DNA of 64,000 nucleotides from Metellina segmentata (lineage: Eukaryota > Arthropoda > Arachnida > Araneae > Tetragnathidae). Location: contig OX375883.1 in the NCBI GenBank assembly GCA_947359465.1, positions 89,460,911 through 89,524,910 of the forward strand, given 5' to 3'. Positions within the stretch are counted from its first letter, which is position 1, and the number at the start of each line of letters is the position of its first letter. The translations under genes were made by a program, and so were the position numbers. Below the pieces are notes generated by a model. That model worked only from the letters and a program-made list of their open reading frames with translations, was not told the DNA's origin and made no database searches. Shown here one piece after another: positions 30,776-43,700 of this stretch.

Positions 30776-33775
30776 TACTTAAAAACTACAGTATCTTGGC
30801 GGTAAATGGTTCGTGTCTTAACCAGCAACAAACCATTCTCACCAATTACTGGATTCAAAGAGCGTAACCTCTTATCGTTAGGTCCATTGAACACTGGTTT
30901 CAAAAACATGAGCAAATTTTCAGCTTCCTTTAATTCGGAACAAGACAGGGTTCTGGCCTTTGAAGTGCTGACTTTTCTTGCATTATTGCAGAATCTTCGG
31001 ATCCAAGCAAATATTCGAATAATTTTCAGATGAGAAAAGATAAACCTATAATACCAGTCATTTGTCTTTGACGTATCGTTGTGAGCTGACAAAACAGTCT
31101 TTCATTTTTCAGCATTTATCATATCTTTAGCGCGTATTTTTGTGCGCTGCAGCCAATCTTCTTTATCGTATAGCCACATAGGCCCTTCCCACCATTTCAA
31201 GAGCAAGTATTGCTCTGCTGAGAAACATCTGCTTGGAAGGTCTGCTGGATTCAATTTACCAGAAACACGCCTCCATTGTTCAACTTGTGTGAGAGCATGA
31301 ATCTCCCGGACCTGGTTCCATACAAATGTTCCCCACTGATAATCTCTTTTGAAATAGTTTAATGCAGTCAATGAATCGCTCCAGTAGAAGACCTTTAAAA
31401 TGGGTATTTTAAGGTCTGTCGCAACACTGACACTCAGTCTGGTACCAATACAACATGCCAGCATCTCAAGACGCAGAATCATAATCTTTTTCAAAGGAGC
31501 TATTCTGGCACGGGACTGGATAAATCTGACAGCAACTTGTTGATTCACTTCAACTCGCAAGTAAATACAGGTGGCGTAAGCTTGGCCACGCATCACAAAA
31601 CACGTGAAGGCGTACGCTTTCCTCTTCTTGTCCAAGTTTCATCTACTGAGGTATCTTAATTTCTGACAGCAGATGTATTTTCTTCATCGAATTCAAAAAT
31701 CGTATTGCTAAGTCGTCAGGAAGCGCACCATCCCAATTCAGTCCCAGAACCCAGGATTCTTGTAGCATAAGTTTCGGAACAATAGTCACTGGCGAAACGA
31801 AACCAAGAGGATGAAATATACTCTGAGCAAAGGAGAGTAACTTTCTCTTATTAAAACCCGATTGTCCTTCGTTCAGAATAACAATGTTGCAAGTTAAAGT
31901 GTGTTCTTTCAAGTCTCAAAGCTGACCCAGCAAAGGCACGATTTCGGAGTCATCAAAATGATCGATGACTTCAAAAAGAGCGTTTGACTGCCATCCTCTA
32001 AGATTAAATCTACCTGCTGACACTAGCATTTGTGACTCGAGAATGGATTTATTTGGTGGTTGGGAATCTTTCAAACTGCAGACACAATTATCTACATAGA
32101 AATAATCTTTCAAAGTTCTTGCAGTATCAAAACGTTTCTCTGGGGCCTCTTCAAGACGATGATTCAATGTCGCTGCCAGAAGAAACTGCAGCTAATCCCA
32201 AACTGCAACATTTTCTCCTGTTCGCCATAAGAATCTCAGATAATCCCTGTCCTTTTTTCTCATTCCGATCTGAAGGAAAGCCTTTTCAACGTCTTATCTC
32301 AGTCCAACAGGAAATTGTTGAAAACGATTCAGGACAGAAGGAACAAATTCTATTATTTTAGGAACCTTTTTTAAACATATAATCAGTGAGGGTGATCCTT
32401 TTAAGCGCGCTGTACCTTCGAACACTGGTCTCACTTTAGTGGTCTGACATTCCTGGATCACGGGTCTGTGAGGAAGATTGTGTACGTTTACCTCTACCGT
32501 ATCGTCGACTTCTTCTATGATCCCTTCCGAAAACTACCTATCGAAAACCTCTTAATATGCTTCGACTTTCTTAGATTCCAATAGCCTTTTATAAGTAGAA
32601 GTAAGACGTTCTTAGGCATTTCTCTGTTATCGGGAAGATTCCAAGATCCACGGCAAAGCGACTTCGTATCTGCCTTCTTCATCAATCGTTAGGTTGCTTT
32701 GGAAATACTCCTAAGTCTCTAGATGAATTTCAGACTTCTTTCTAGACTCTGCACAGGATCTGTAATTCCGATTGTTACTAATTTCCATAAGTCACTTATT
32801 GTGCTCTCTTTAATTTGTAAGGTGGTCACCAATAAGGAAACTTTCGTGGTCTGATTCATTTGGCAATTTTCCTTTCAGTGTCCAACCGAGCAACGTTTCA
32901 ATTGCTGTTAGTTCACAAGACAAAGTGAGGATCTTTCCTGTTAGCAGTTTATTAACAATGTCAGCTCCAATAAGTAAGATAATAGTTGGTGACGAACAAA
33001 ACTAAAATTGTTCAGAAAGCTGAATTCCGGTATCTTTTAATTCTTGACTAGAAGTCTGTTTTCATCTGAGGAATTTCTGATAAAATATTTTCTTGGGCAA
33101 GAACATCGAAATTGCAATGGTAACTTTTGTCAAAATCACTGACAAAGATCTTATACTCTTGATGGTCTTGCTGGTTCTTTACTTCTCCAAACAAATTGTG
33201 AATCAGGGTGTTTTCACGAACAGGAGGATATTTCAGCTTCGAAACAGCTTCTTTCGTTAGGTAAGATTTTTGACTTCCGGTGTCAATCAGTGCTCTAATT
33301 GCAAGGTCTTCGTTTCCCCCTCGAAGCAACACAACCAGAGTTTGAAGGAAAAAGCTTGCAGAACAAATTGGGTTGGATGTGTTTGACGGTTCAGCAGGTT
33401 TATCACTGGTTTCAGTAGCTGTTTCCTTAGCATTGAAAGATCCACCAGTTCCTATGTCAGGGCACATCACAAGATGATGTCTTTTGTCACACACCTGACA
33501 TAGCCTCTGCATTGCTTTTCCACGTTGCCACGTCGGAGACATTTGTAACAGCCGCGTTTCTTCAATCGAGTTGTTCGTTTATTCACATCGGAATTTCAAG
33601 CAAAATTAGTCATTTGATTCATGGATCCCTCTATCACAGAATACACATTTAAAAGTAGGAGAATAACTTCGATTTCCCGAAAATAGTCCTGCAGCCGTTA
33701 GTAAATCTCGTTTTGGTTTGACGGCTTTCGTACTCTCCTTCAAAGAGAGAGAATCCCTGCATAGCCAGCCGCGTT
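30775..33775 (-). pseudogene. BEL/Pao retrotransposon Pol remnant (Gag end, protease, RT, RNase H, integrase start)
   Basis: Read from right to left. CFKCV-like zinc residues with CVFCDRGIHES and CYKCLRRGNVEKQC; then LCQVCDKRHHLVMCP. Protease: AIRALIDTGSQKSYLTKEA (D-T-G present). Then the DUF1758 block, ILLIGADIVNKLL, and AIETLLGWTLKGKLP. RT: HRPVIQECQTTK then DVEKAFLQIGMRKK and, further on, DYFYVDNCV (the YVDD box is YVDN). RNase H region: FAQSIFHPLGFVSPVTIV, LKVFYWSDSLTALNYF, and VSGKLNPADLPSR. Integrase start: LTCSELKEAENLL then GENGLLLV near 30830. Numerous stops and shifts. Confidence 0.88.
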
Positions 33776-34340
33776 ATGTTATGGAGGTTGGTGGGAGAGG
33801 ATGATTCGAATTATCAAACAGCTATTGAAGAAAACCTTAGGTCGTGCTGTGTTACCTATGAGGAAGTGACCACTTTGTTGTGTGAGTGTGAAAGTGTGGT
33901 CAATGTTTGTCCCTTAACATACGTATTTGATCAAAGAGTTGAAAGCTCTCAAACCTTCAGACTTCATCCAAGACATAAAAGGAAATGAGACTGTGGACAC
34001 AGTTGATTCCAAACATCTACGTAAGCGCATTCGATCTATTCAAAATTAGCGTTGCAACTACGTCGACGGTTCCAGAAAGAATACTTCGCAGAGCTCATCC
34101 GTGGCCCACAGCTTTCTTCAAGACGACAAAACTTGGTTTCTGGTGATGTAGTGCTTATTGGCTCTGATAATACGAAACGTTTAAACTGGCCGTCGGGATG
34201 TGTTTTGGAATTGTTCCCAGGTAAAGACAACATCAAGCGAGTTGTGAAATTGCGTGTTGCCAATGAAGAAATCATCCGTTTAGTGCAGTGAACTTACTCG
34301 CTGGAAATGGGTGCCGAAATTCATAAAGATGTACCAGAGA
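33776..34340 (+). pseudogene. BEL/Pao integrase C-terminal fragment
   Basis: Plus strand: CCVTYEEVTTLLCECESVVN then VCPLTYV, the end of the BEL integrase core. Then LQLRRRFQKEYFAELIRG, GDVVLIGSDNTKRLNWPSG and ELFPGKDNIKRVVKLRVANE, the C-terminal domain of BEL polyproteins, ending LVQ and a stop at 34289. Orientation is opposite to the larger BEL fragment with which it abuts at 33775. Confidence 0.88.
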
Positions 34341-34645
34341 CTGCCAACGATGCTCTTGATGCCTCTGAATGATCTTAACGTAACTGACAACCCTAAATCC
34401 ACTTCTGATGTGCCAAAGGTGCAAGTTTCGAACTCTAAAGCGCCCGGAAAGCAGTCAGTGCAGGCCTTCAGCAATCTTCCAAACTCGTTGTGGACGACAA
34501 GTTATTCCTGTAAAACGAATGAACTTGCAGAACTGTGTGTACTTACTTTGATTCTATTTGTTTTGATTTAATGTTACTATTTGTTTCATTTGTGTTAAAT
34601 TTAATTTCTTTTGTATTGCTTGTAAGTAAGTTTTGCTCGCAATAC

Positions 34646-34658
34646 AAAGGTGGGAGGA
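34646..34658 (+). promoter_or_regulatory. Polypurine tract of the plus-strand BEL fragment
   Basis: AAAGGTGGGAGGA directly precedes TGTTGCCACTC. Confidence 0.7.
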
Positions 34659-34820
34659 TGTTGCCACTCATTATATGAGTTACGTACTTCCGCTTGAATA
34701 TTCTGCAAGTTTGACAGTGCGGAAACTGGAAACGTTAATTAAAAATTGAATAATAACAGCATTTAGTTTATCTTCAAACATTCGAATAGCTGTATTTATA
34801 AACGAACTCTTGTTTTTCTT
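34659..34820 (+). repeat. Start of a BEL 3' LTR
   Basis: Begins TGTTGCC right after the purine tract and about 370 bp after the BEL stop codon. The far end is obscured by a (TA)n run at 34820-34843 and the foldback element beyond. No second copy was found in the window. Confidence 0.55.
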
Positions 34821-34927
34821 ATATATATATATATATATCTATATAACCAAACAGCCGGGGTGCAATAAACCAGAAAACGAAACTACCCATACAAGCGCGC
34901 TAAAGCTGCAGACATAGCATGGTAAGC

Positions 34928-35456
34928 AATATAATTTCAAAAAAATTTACAACAAAAGTGTCAAGAAATGAAGAATTATTGGTGGATCAGGGCGTCATCA
35001 GGGAGGAGCCTGACCCAGACAACATAAAATGGTGTTTTCTACATATGAGCAGCATTAGGCTTAAAAAATTACTCATACGCTCCCCCAAACACCACCAAAA
35101 AAGCAAAAAACAATAAAATAAAACACCGAAACAAAGTAGGAACAAAACGAAATCCAACCTGCACCAGCAGCCGGGAGATCAACAACACCAAGCCTGAAAA
35201 TTGCGACCAATTACACAGTCCAACTAAATGCTAACACGAAACTTCCGTCGCAACAAGAGCATATAAACAAATTTATTTTGTTTGTTTGCTTTTTGGTGTT
35301 TTTTTTTTTTTTTTGTGGGGGGGGGGAGTGTATGAGCAATTTTTTAAGCCTAATGTAGAAAACACCATTTTATGTTGTCTGTCAGGCTCCTCCCTTATCA
35401 ACCAACATTTCTTCATTTTTTAATACTTTTGTTGTAATTTTTTTTGAAATTCATGC
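34928..35456. mobile_element. Foldback (long inverted repeat) element
   Basis: Arms of roughly 190 bp, 34928-35120 and 35262-35456, are inverted copies (GACAACATAAAATGGTGTTT against its complement, TAGGCTTAAAAAATT against its complement), with about 140 bp between. There is no coding capacity. A G run with a T run breaks the right arm near 35300-35325. Confidence 0.8.
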
Positions 35457-35465
35457 GCTCTTGAA

Positions 35466-36285
35466 ATTATATATATACTATTATAAAAGGTAGAGTATCT
35501 GTTTTTTTCGCGGCCGCAAAATCCTGACGATTCTATGGCATTTACAGCAATAAGATTGGACACACAGGTAGTTTGAATTTTTTGCGATTTCTAGGTCGCG
35601 GCGAATTTAAAAAAATTCAATCAAGAAGATTTTTAAATGAATTTAATAGTTTTATTCTCCATCGTTTTTTCAACGGCTTTCTTCCTGAGAGAGAAGAAAC
35701 ACCGGAAATTAGACTTTTCTACCCACGTGAACTTGGCATCAGGCTTTGGAATCATGCTAAGTTTTTTTCATCGCGGTAGATTCGAAATTCTTTTTTTCCG
35801 TTTCCGCTTTCATTTCGCCCAGAGAAATGATTTTCCAACAGAGAATAAAAACAAATTCTTAACTTTAGTTGTGTTGGTCTTTTTTGTCTATCTCCCAGAC
35901 CGTTAAAGATAGAGTAAAAATTTCAACAGATTTGAAATCTGCGGAAAATTTCACTTAAGAACGATACCTAAAGTATGATTTTCTTTAAATAAATAATTTT
36001 TAAATTGGATATATCTTTTATATTTTCGCAAGAGATTGTGACGTCACGTGAAACAGATTGTATCTTCTGCCCTTCGCGTCAATAAAAAAAGAAACATATT
36101 ACATTTCCTGTCTCATTCCATTTCAGGGAATGACTACAAAAAATAAAAAACATTTTGACTGGGATTGTTAATTCTTTTTCGTAAAATCGGAATCGCTAAA
36201 GATAGATTAAAAATTCAACGGATTTGATATCTGCGAAAATTTTTACACCAGATTAATAACTTACATCACGGCGTTGCCGTGGTTT
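35466..36285 (+). mobile_element. Helitron-like non-autonomous repeat
   Basis: Left part: ACTATTATAAAAGGTAGAG, then TCCTGACGATTCTATGGCA and GGACACACAGGTAGTTT. The same order of blocks occurs at 53337-53450. An internal block (TTAAAGATAGAGTAAAAATT and ATTTGAAATCTGCG) is repeated about 300 bp later (36192-36245). Near the right end CACGGCGTTGCCGTG forms a 6-bp hairpin. The Helitron label is inference; no CTRR end was found. Confidence 0.35.
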
Positions 36286-36309
36286 TCATGTTGTGATGTT
36301 TGCGTTATG

Positions 36310-36820
36310 TCAGTAAAGAAGTGTTAAAACCAAATCTGCGTTCTGATTCCAAAATCCTCATCAATGTCGGGGTCTTCATCAATTTTTTAAAAAATTGATC
36401 CTAAAAAGGGCAGCCAGACTTTAATTTCTTCACCAAATTTCTATAATTTTAATCGAGGCAGTTTAAAGTTTCGTTTAGAAACATTGGCGTCGGAGTGCGT
36501 ATAAATATGACCTTAGGATCAAGACTTCATATCAAAAAGCAAACTTATCTTTTAAAATTTGTGTGCATATTCGTCTGCTGTCAGCATTTCCTTTTCTAAA
36601 AATTGCACTTTTCTAAATACACATTTTCTGCAGCCAGTATAAAACCCAAAATATTGACACTAAGCAGCGAAAGTTCTTGATGCTTTTCACCCAGCAGCTG
36701 AAATGTCGCCAAAAAATCTAACTCTGCGGTTATTTTGGCGTTTTTTGCTTCATTCAAGACGTTAAACAAGTGAGTAAATGCGGCTCGAACAATCTTCCGT
36801 TTCAATTTTAAGGCATCCAT
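36310..36820 (-). pseudogene. BEL/Pao Gag N-terminal remnant
   Basis: Minus strand from 36820: MDALKLKRKIVRAAFTHLFN, a helical start, then EMLTADEYAHKF. Further left, FKLPRLKL, KFGEEIKVWLPFLGSIF and IDEDPDIDEDFG follow the LPKL.LP.F.G....W..F...F...I..D..L text of BEL Gag. It probably belongs with the Pol remnant at 30775-33775, separated by later insertions. Confidence 0.75.
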
Positions 36821-37139
36821 TTTATTATGAAAAAGCTCAAAAGACAGTTCATCAAAATAGATAAATCCAGTGGAACACAATTTACCTACAAATTTCACTT
36901 GCCTTACAAAAAGTTGCCTTCGAATCGTTCTATTCCAAAGTCAAATCAGGATCCTGTCGCGGACTCCATGCAGGTCTTTTACCATATCATGAGTTTCTTT
37001 TACCCATGAATGATTTCACACAAACTCGAGAAAAATCCAAACGAAACAAATTTATAATTCGGAAGACGTCAGAAAAACGACATGCTAAAATTCAGAAATC
37101 AGAATTCTAACTAATAAAAAGTAAAAACTCAAATTCAGT

Positions 37140-37560
37140 CGAGTTGAGTTGTTCCACCTTCTTTTCACGAAAAATTAATATTTGTCGCGACTGCAAACCG
37201 TTTTCCAAGATCAATTGCACTTGCGATCTCATCTCTGTATTGCTAATCCGCTAACCGCGCTGTGGCAAATGTTTCAATAACTTTTGTTTTGTTTGTTGTT
37301 TACAGAGCTTTAATTGATTAAGTCTTGAAAAACGTTTTTCACGTTCCTAAGTTTATCGGATTTCGTCGTTGAAGGTTGATAGTTGTTGAAAAATCGCACT
37401 GTTTATTATGATAGTGAAAGATCTTTGTACAGCTGATCCAATTTCTCACTAGTCAAACCTACTGACTTGAAGTTGCGTTTTAGTACAACGTGTGTGTTAC
37501 GTAGACTATTTCGGAATTCCCTCTCTCTGATAACGTCAATTCAGCGATAATTTGTGCAAT
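37140..37560 (+). promoter_or_regulatory. TMEM165 upstream region and 5' UTR
   Basis: No TATA box stands out. CGCGAC and ACCGCGCTG near 37190-37260 and ACGTGTGTGTTACGTAG near 37488 are the GC-richer parts. A purine-rich Kozak is lacking (TTGTGCAATATG). An upstream 5' UTR exon cannot be excluded. Confidence 0.3.
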
Positions 37561-37713
37561 ATGTTTTCCTGTAGAACTTCATTATCACGCTTTCTAGTAT
37601 TTATATTATTTATTATAGTATCTGTAGGTGTCATTAATTGCGAAGAAGAACCCGCACCGTTATTAGTAACAAGTGTCAATAAAAATGTTGAATTTCCTGG
37701 GAACTATGAAGAT
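37561..37713 (+). CDS. TMEM165: TMEM165 exon 1
   Basis: Codes for a signal peptide (FLVFILFIIVSVGVI) followed by NCEEEPAPLL and a luminal stretch ending GNYED. Donor GTAAGC. The first in-frame ATG is 37561; no other ATG gives the signal peptide. Confidence 0.92.
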
Positions 37714-40700
37714 GTAAGCTATTTTTCAATGTTTTTCATTCATGCTACTACATGCCAACATTTCTTACTTTGCTACCTAATTTCCGTGATGCGGGTTATT
37801 AAGTTAGATTAATATACTTTGTCTACCAGATAATCAAAAATTATTTTTAATGCTATTTTTTCAATTACCGGCGAAGTTTATACGGCATCGACATTTTAAT
37901 TTTTAACATTTGTGTCATTCAAGGTTCGAAATTAGTCATTCGTTTTATTTTGCCCCATTTAATTGGTTTTTGACAATCGAATTGATACGTATAACAAAAA
38001 TTTGATCTAACATGAATAATTATAGAATTAACAAATAATAATCGTAGAGATCAAATAAAATAAACTAAAAGCAGCTTCTCATTTGATTGTTCGTTATAAA
38101 CATTTAAAATTGTATCCTTGAGATTTAATTTTCTCGGTAATGTTCTCTGAGAGAATATTTATCATAGGAGTGAATAATAGAGAATGTTCTTCTAAAAGCA
38201 TAGGCGTACAATTTTTGATCAATGATCCTTTAAAGCAAGTGAATTTTACTAAAAAATCATTGATTCAAATCAAACTTTAAATATTATTTTTTTGTCATAT
38301 TAAAAGGAAATAACTTGTGACTGAATGCTTATCATTTTATTCAAATAAATTTAAAACTGAACTTACTCAGGAATACCCGAAGAATGACCTTTTTAACTGA
38401 AAGTAATTGATGCTCGGTGTATGCTTTTTAACACCTTATTTAGTTTTCTATTGGAAATATTTACCTCTCCCGTTTGTAGGGACACAAGTTCAGGCCTCTA
38501 GGAGTTGGTACCTCTATTGGAATAACAACTGACCAAAAAAAATTTCTTTTTGCTCATTAAAATCAGGCTGAGTTTGAGTCTAGTAATAATGAGTAGACTA
38601 TAAATTAAAAATATGGGTTTGTATCACGAAATACAATTCAACTGAAAGATATGAAGATCCAATATTTCTAAACTCTGCTCTGTTATATTTTCTAAATCCT
38701 TCTATATTAATGTTTAACATAAATCAAACTGTCTAGAATTTTTTCTGTGATTTGCCTGTCTCGCATCTACCTAGTTTAAACATGCAGAGGCAGTAAATTA
38801 ATAAAAATAATTATAATCTGATTTAAATGAAATAAAAGATTTACATCTTCACAAGCAACTTACTTATTTTTTCAGGGATACTGCATGTATTGACTTGGAA
38901 TTTTTTTTTTGTGGAATTAAAATGACTGGAAAAATCACTTTAAAATATTATTTTTGCTAATAGTTGCACTCCTCTTCTTGTATTAACCTTGCATGCCCAC
39001 AGTTTGATACACACTGACCTGTATTGTAAGGTTTTTTTATTTCATGTAACTTACAACAATCATACTTTTGTGTACCATCATGCAAATATTCTGCTTTAGG
39101 TTGGAGGGGACTTCAAGAAACCTGGAGCCTTCTTTCACAAGTTTAAAAATATTGGTCACCTAGGTTTCATCCATGGCTTTGTTGCTGCTGTATCTGTGAT
39201 AATAGTGTCAGAATTAGGAGATAAAACATTCTTCATTGCTGCCATCATGGCCATGAGGCATCCACGGATAACAGTTTTCTTTGGTGCAATGTCAGCCCTA
39301 ACTATCATGACCATTTTATCAGGTAAGGCATTATTGTATAAATTATAAACTGTATAATTAAATAAAACTATATATATAAATTATAAACTTGCACAGATCA
39401 GGGCAGCTAAAGGTAACTTTTTGCTTCTATTTTTCAAATTTGGTGGCTAAAGAAGGGTATCTTTTTAAACTAAATTGTCTCAAAAGCTTCTATTTTGATA
39501 AGTTTTTGTGAAAATTCATATAAGGTCAACAGAAATTTAACGTGTACCAATTTCAAACTGTTAGAGGATAAAAAAATATTTTAAGATTTTTCTTAAGGGA
39601 AGAATTTTTCAAGAGACGCCAGTTTCGATGCCAAGCTGCGGCAACTATAAAAAATAACTATCGCAATCTGTGGTTGTTGGATTGCCATGGAGACATTATT
39701 TAAAAAGTATTTAGTTTCTAGGCAAGGTCTTCAATGACTGTTTGATTCTCAATCAGAATATTTTGTGGTTTTAACTGATTCATTTTGTATCTGAGAAACT
39801 AAAATTGCTACAAAATTAGCATTAAGAGGAGACTTGGTACTGCAGCACAAAGTTCCAAATCCGGATGTTTTGCTAATCTGCATTTTTTTCTTTTCTCTCC
39901 CCTTTTTTTCCATTTTTCTGACAATTTTTAAAGAGCAAGGAGTTAAACCTGATCGTAACTGATGAAATAACAGATGTGTTCAAAGTAAATACCACACAGA
40001 AAAATTAGAAGATTTGAAAGTAAAATTTGTTACATTGTATTAAAGTTTTTTCCTTTTTTAAAAATTATTCCTATTTATATATATGCTAGTTTCCTATTGC
40101 AAATACAAAATTCACTTAGGGGGGTGGGTTAGATCAAGGTTTTTATTACCAAAAAATGCAAATAATCCGGAATGGCCTAGGTCCGGAGGATTTTGGATTT
40201 TGTACTGTATTTGACAAGCTTTGGCTGTGAAGCTTGTCAAATGGTTGTCAATCTTGATGGTTTCAAGCTAAAATATTTCAAAGTTCTATCATTTATTATC
40301 TCTCCAAGTGGTACGACATACAGTTCACAGGGCTTAGATGTGGTGGGCATTGGACTAAAAAATATTTTGAGGAATAAGATGTTTGACAGACAAAGTGAAA
40401 CTGTTGAACAATTAGTCCTGCCTCTTGGCATGAGTGAATTTTTTCTGAATATTCGAAGCTTAGTTTTCAAAGCTGTATTTGTGCGTGCTGCTTGGAGGGT
40501 TAATATTTATAGTTAATGTTTTTGTGTTAAATGATTTAAAGCAGCTGTTACTATGTTATTCAGGTACTATATTAATTATTGTGTTCATTGTTAACATAAT
40601 CAACATTTAATACATTTCCTTTGACTGTTATAACATTTTGATTTTTCTTTGTTTTCAGTAGGGGTTACATCAGGGCTCGAAATACCCGGGTGCACTGTGC

Positions 40701-43700
40701 ACATGAAAATATAATTGTGCACCTAATTTTTCCACACTAGGTGCACGCAATACGCCTAACGTTGAAAGGTGGGGGGACGTGTTTTATGTTATTTTGATGT
40801 TTGAACAAAATATATTAGTATCGACCTCTATCGCTCTATAGGAACGTAATTAAAATTCCTAAATACACACCAAGCAAAAACAAAATCGCCGACCTTAACG
40901 GGTTTATACTGGAAGAAGGTTTACTTTAGCTACTGCCACCAGAACTTTACGATGATCTAAACTTATTCCATTTAGCTATGTAAATATTTTTATTTACTAT
41001 CTACTACTAACCTATCTAAACATACCAACTAATAAAGTAGTTTATATTAAATTAATGCTCTTATATTACGTTTTTTTAAGTATGCTCTTAAAATATAACT
41101 TGTGCATCTAATTTAAAAACTTAGGTGCACAAGGTGCACCTGTATTAAAAAAATCTATTTCGAGGCCTGGGTTACATTATGTTGCAAATATTATCTTTGT
41201 TTGTGTACTTAAGTAGACTAGTTGTGTGTATCAAGCAGAGCTGCATTATATATTAAGTGTAAAATCATTTTTATTTTAGTTCCTTGAGGGAAATGAGTAA
41301 TAAATTAAGTGTGATTTGGTTTCTGCAATATGTCTATCTATTCTTTCATTATATTTTATGACTATTTTTATCACACTTTTTGTCAAAGCTCTCCTGCAAA
41401 ATATTGAGGTAAAATTAATTCATCTAAAAATGACGTAAAAATTATTTTTTTCCCAGCTCATCCTTTTATCATTTTTTGTTACTAGTATAAGTATTTTCTC
41501 TTGTTCATTTAAAGTTTCTTGCAGCATGCCTGGGTTTTGCAACAACTGTAATTCCACGCACATATACCCACTACATTTCCACAGCTTTATTTGCTATATT
41601 TGGATTGAAAATGTTAAAGGAAGGTAATAATCAGTTTTATTTTTTCTTAGTGTAACTCATGGCAATGACTTGATATTTTCTCATAACATGTATTACAAAT
41701 ATTTTATGTAGTAATCCATTGGCTGGAATTTTGAAACTATTTTTTGAGTGTGTTCTATATGATCTCCAATAAACTGTTTGAGACATAAGGAAAACTTGGG
41801 AAAATGACTGGGAAGAGTAGTGATAATAAACTTCATGTCACGGATGGGTATTTCTTGAAGCACCTGGGCCGAAGTCCCCGCCTCAAAGTGATAACAATCT
41901 AGAGTTCAGAATATATTTTAGTTTCCTGAAGCTTTCATAGGTATGAACTAGGTCTTGGAAGTCGAGCTGATAAGTTGTATGTGGGGTGGGGGTGGAAATT
42001 AAGTATTACAAGCCTGTCACCCCAGTGAGATGTTAATAAACTTCATGGAATCCAGCCTATCATTTCATTTTGACTTTCTTTGTATCTTTGCTGCTTAGAT
42101 GTCATTTTAATAAGACATTCTTGGATCATTAATATGTTTTTTCCAGTTTTATGCATATTGTTATGTTTTGTAATAAAGGTTTAAGAGTGTTCTTTAAGTC
42201 CAACAAGACAATTAATAATTATAAAGGGACATCACAATAGACAAGCACAAGAACGATCCGAGCAGTGTAAAGACTCAGAGGCAACTGGCTCAATAACTAC
42301 ATACTATAAAATATTGCATATATATTCTTGAAGCAGTAATGTCAACACTTGATGACAAATCTAAATGCAGGGAAGAGTGATGAAACATTCGTGATTAAGG
42401 ACCCATTCACATGAGGGGCGTAAAATGCGCTTTTGACGAGGCTACCAGGGTCCTGCTGTTCAAGGTCGCAAAGATAGTAACTTGAATTAGAGGAATAAAA
42501 AGACGTAATTTAATGGCAGGACCTTGCTAGCCTTCCCATATGCGCGTTACAACGTTTCATGTGAACAGGGCCTAACAGCACTCATAATATGAACGCTTAA
42601 AGAAAGTTTGCAACACATATGGTATGACTTGTTTGATGATGACACACCTATAAATGAATATTGTAATTCGTACAAATGCAACACACATTGTATTCTTTAA
42701 CATTTGTCATTATACTAAGATTCATACATTTTGTATGATTTTCAAACCTACAGTCATCAACAATCAAACAGCATAAACTCAACTTTATTCAGCAGATCAG
42801 ACCTATTTTTCGGTCATATATGGCAATAATGAAAATATTCAGAAAGGGAGGATTGGTCTCATGATAATTTCTTGCTATTTGTTTTTTTTGGGACTTTAGC
42901 TGAAAAAAGTGTATTTTGATAACTTATGTATTTCTAGTATATTTTAGATATCGTGTTTTAAATGATCAATTTATATCTGATCAAAATATTGCAGTCAGAA
43001 TGATAAGAAATGCTGAGATGTATTTACCAAATAAGATACTAATCGAGTAAACTGACAGGTTATTAGAGTGACCAATTTTCTGCCATGAATTTAAAAGATT
43101 TAGTCATGACTAATTTTGCACATATTTAGCAGTACAGCATCACTTCAACAAATGTTCATGTAAGGGATGATATTAAACCAAGCAAATAATTTGCATTGCA
43201 TATAATATCACAATATTGAATAACAATTTACATATTTGCATGTTTCTTTGTCCAGACTATATGTGTTTGTCCAGTGATATACTGCAGGATTGAGCATTTT
43301 TCTATTCACACCCATTGAGCAAATTCTTAAAATGTTTTACTGCTATAGTCTTAATGTTGTTGCACTTAACTCTGATGTAGTTATTTCTAAGTTGCTTTGA
43401 TTACTCTGATTAATCAACTTATTGCTCTATAGTGAAAAAACTCTTTCACTGTGGGCATTTGAGCCTAGTATTCTTGAAACAAAGCCTAAAATCTGATTAC
43501 AAGGTAGTAACAAAACCGGGATATCGGTGAATTCTCAGGGAAGTTTTAAATTCTGAAACAATCGGGGAAAATTCCAAATTTCACAAAAAATCAGGGAATT
43601 TTTGATAACTTAAACGGCAACTATTATTGTTTGTCCTATTCAGAGATGCACGAAAACAAGTACTTTTGAGAATCAAATAAATCGTATTTGCTGAAATTGT

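Noticed and set aside
35573..35906. Plus-strand frames near the Helitron-like repeat
   Set aside because: No motif and embedded in repeat DNA.
40193..40516. 107-codon frame in TMEM165 intron 2
   Set aside because: No splice sites in phase with neighbours and no family similarity recognised.
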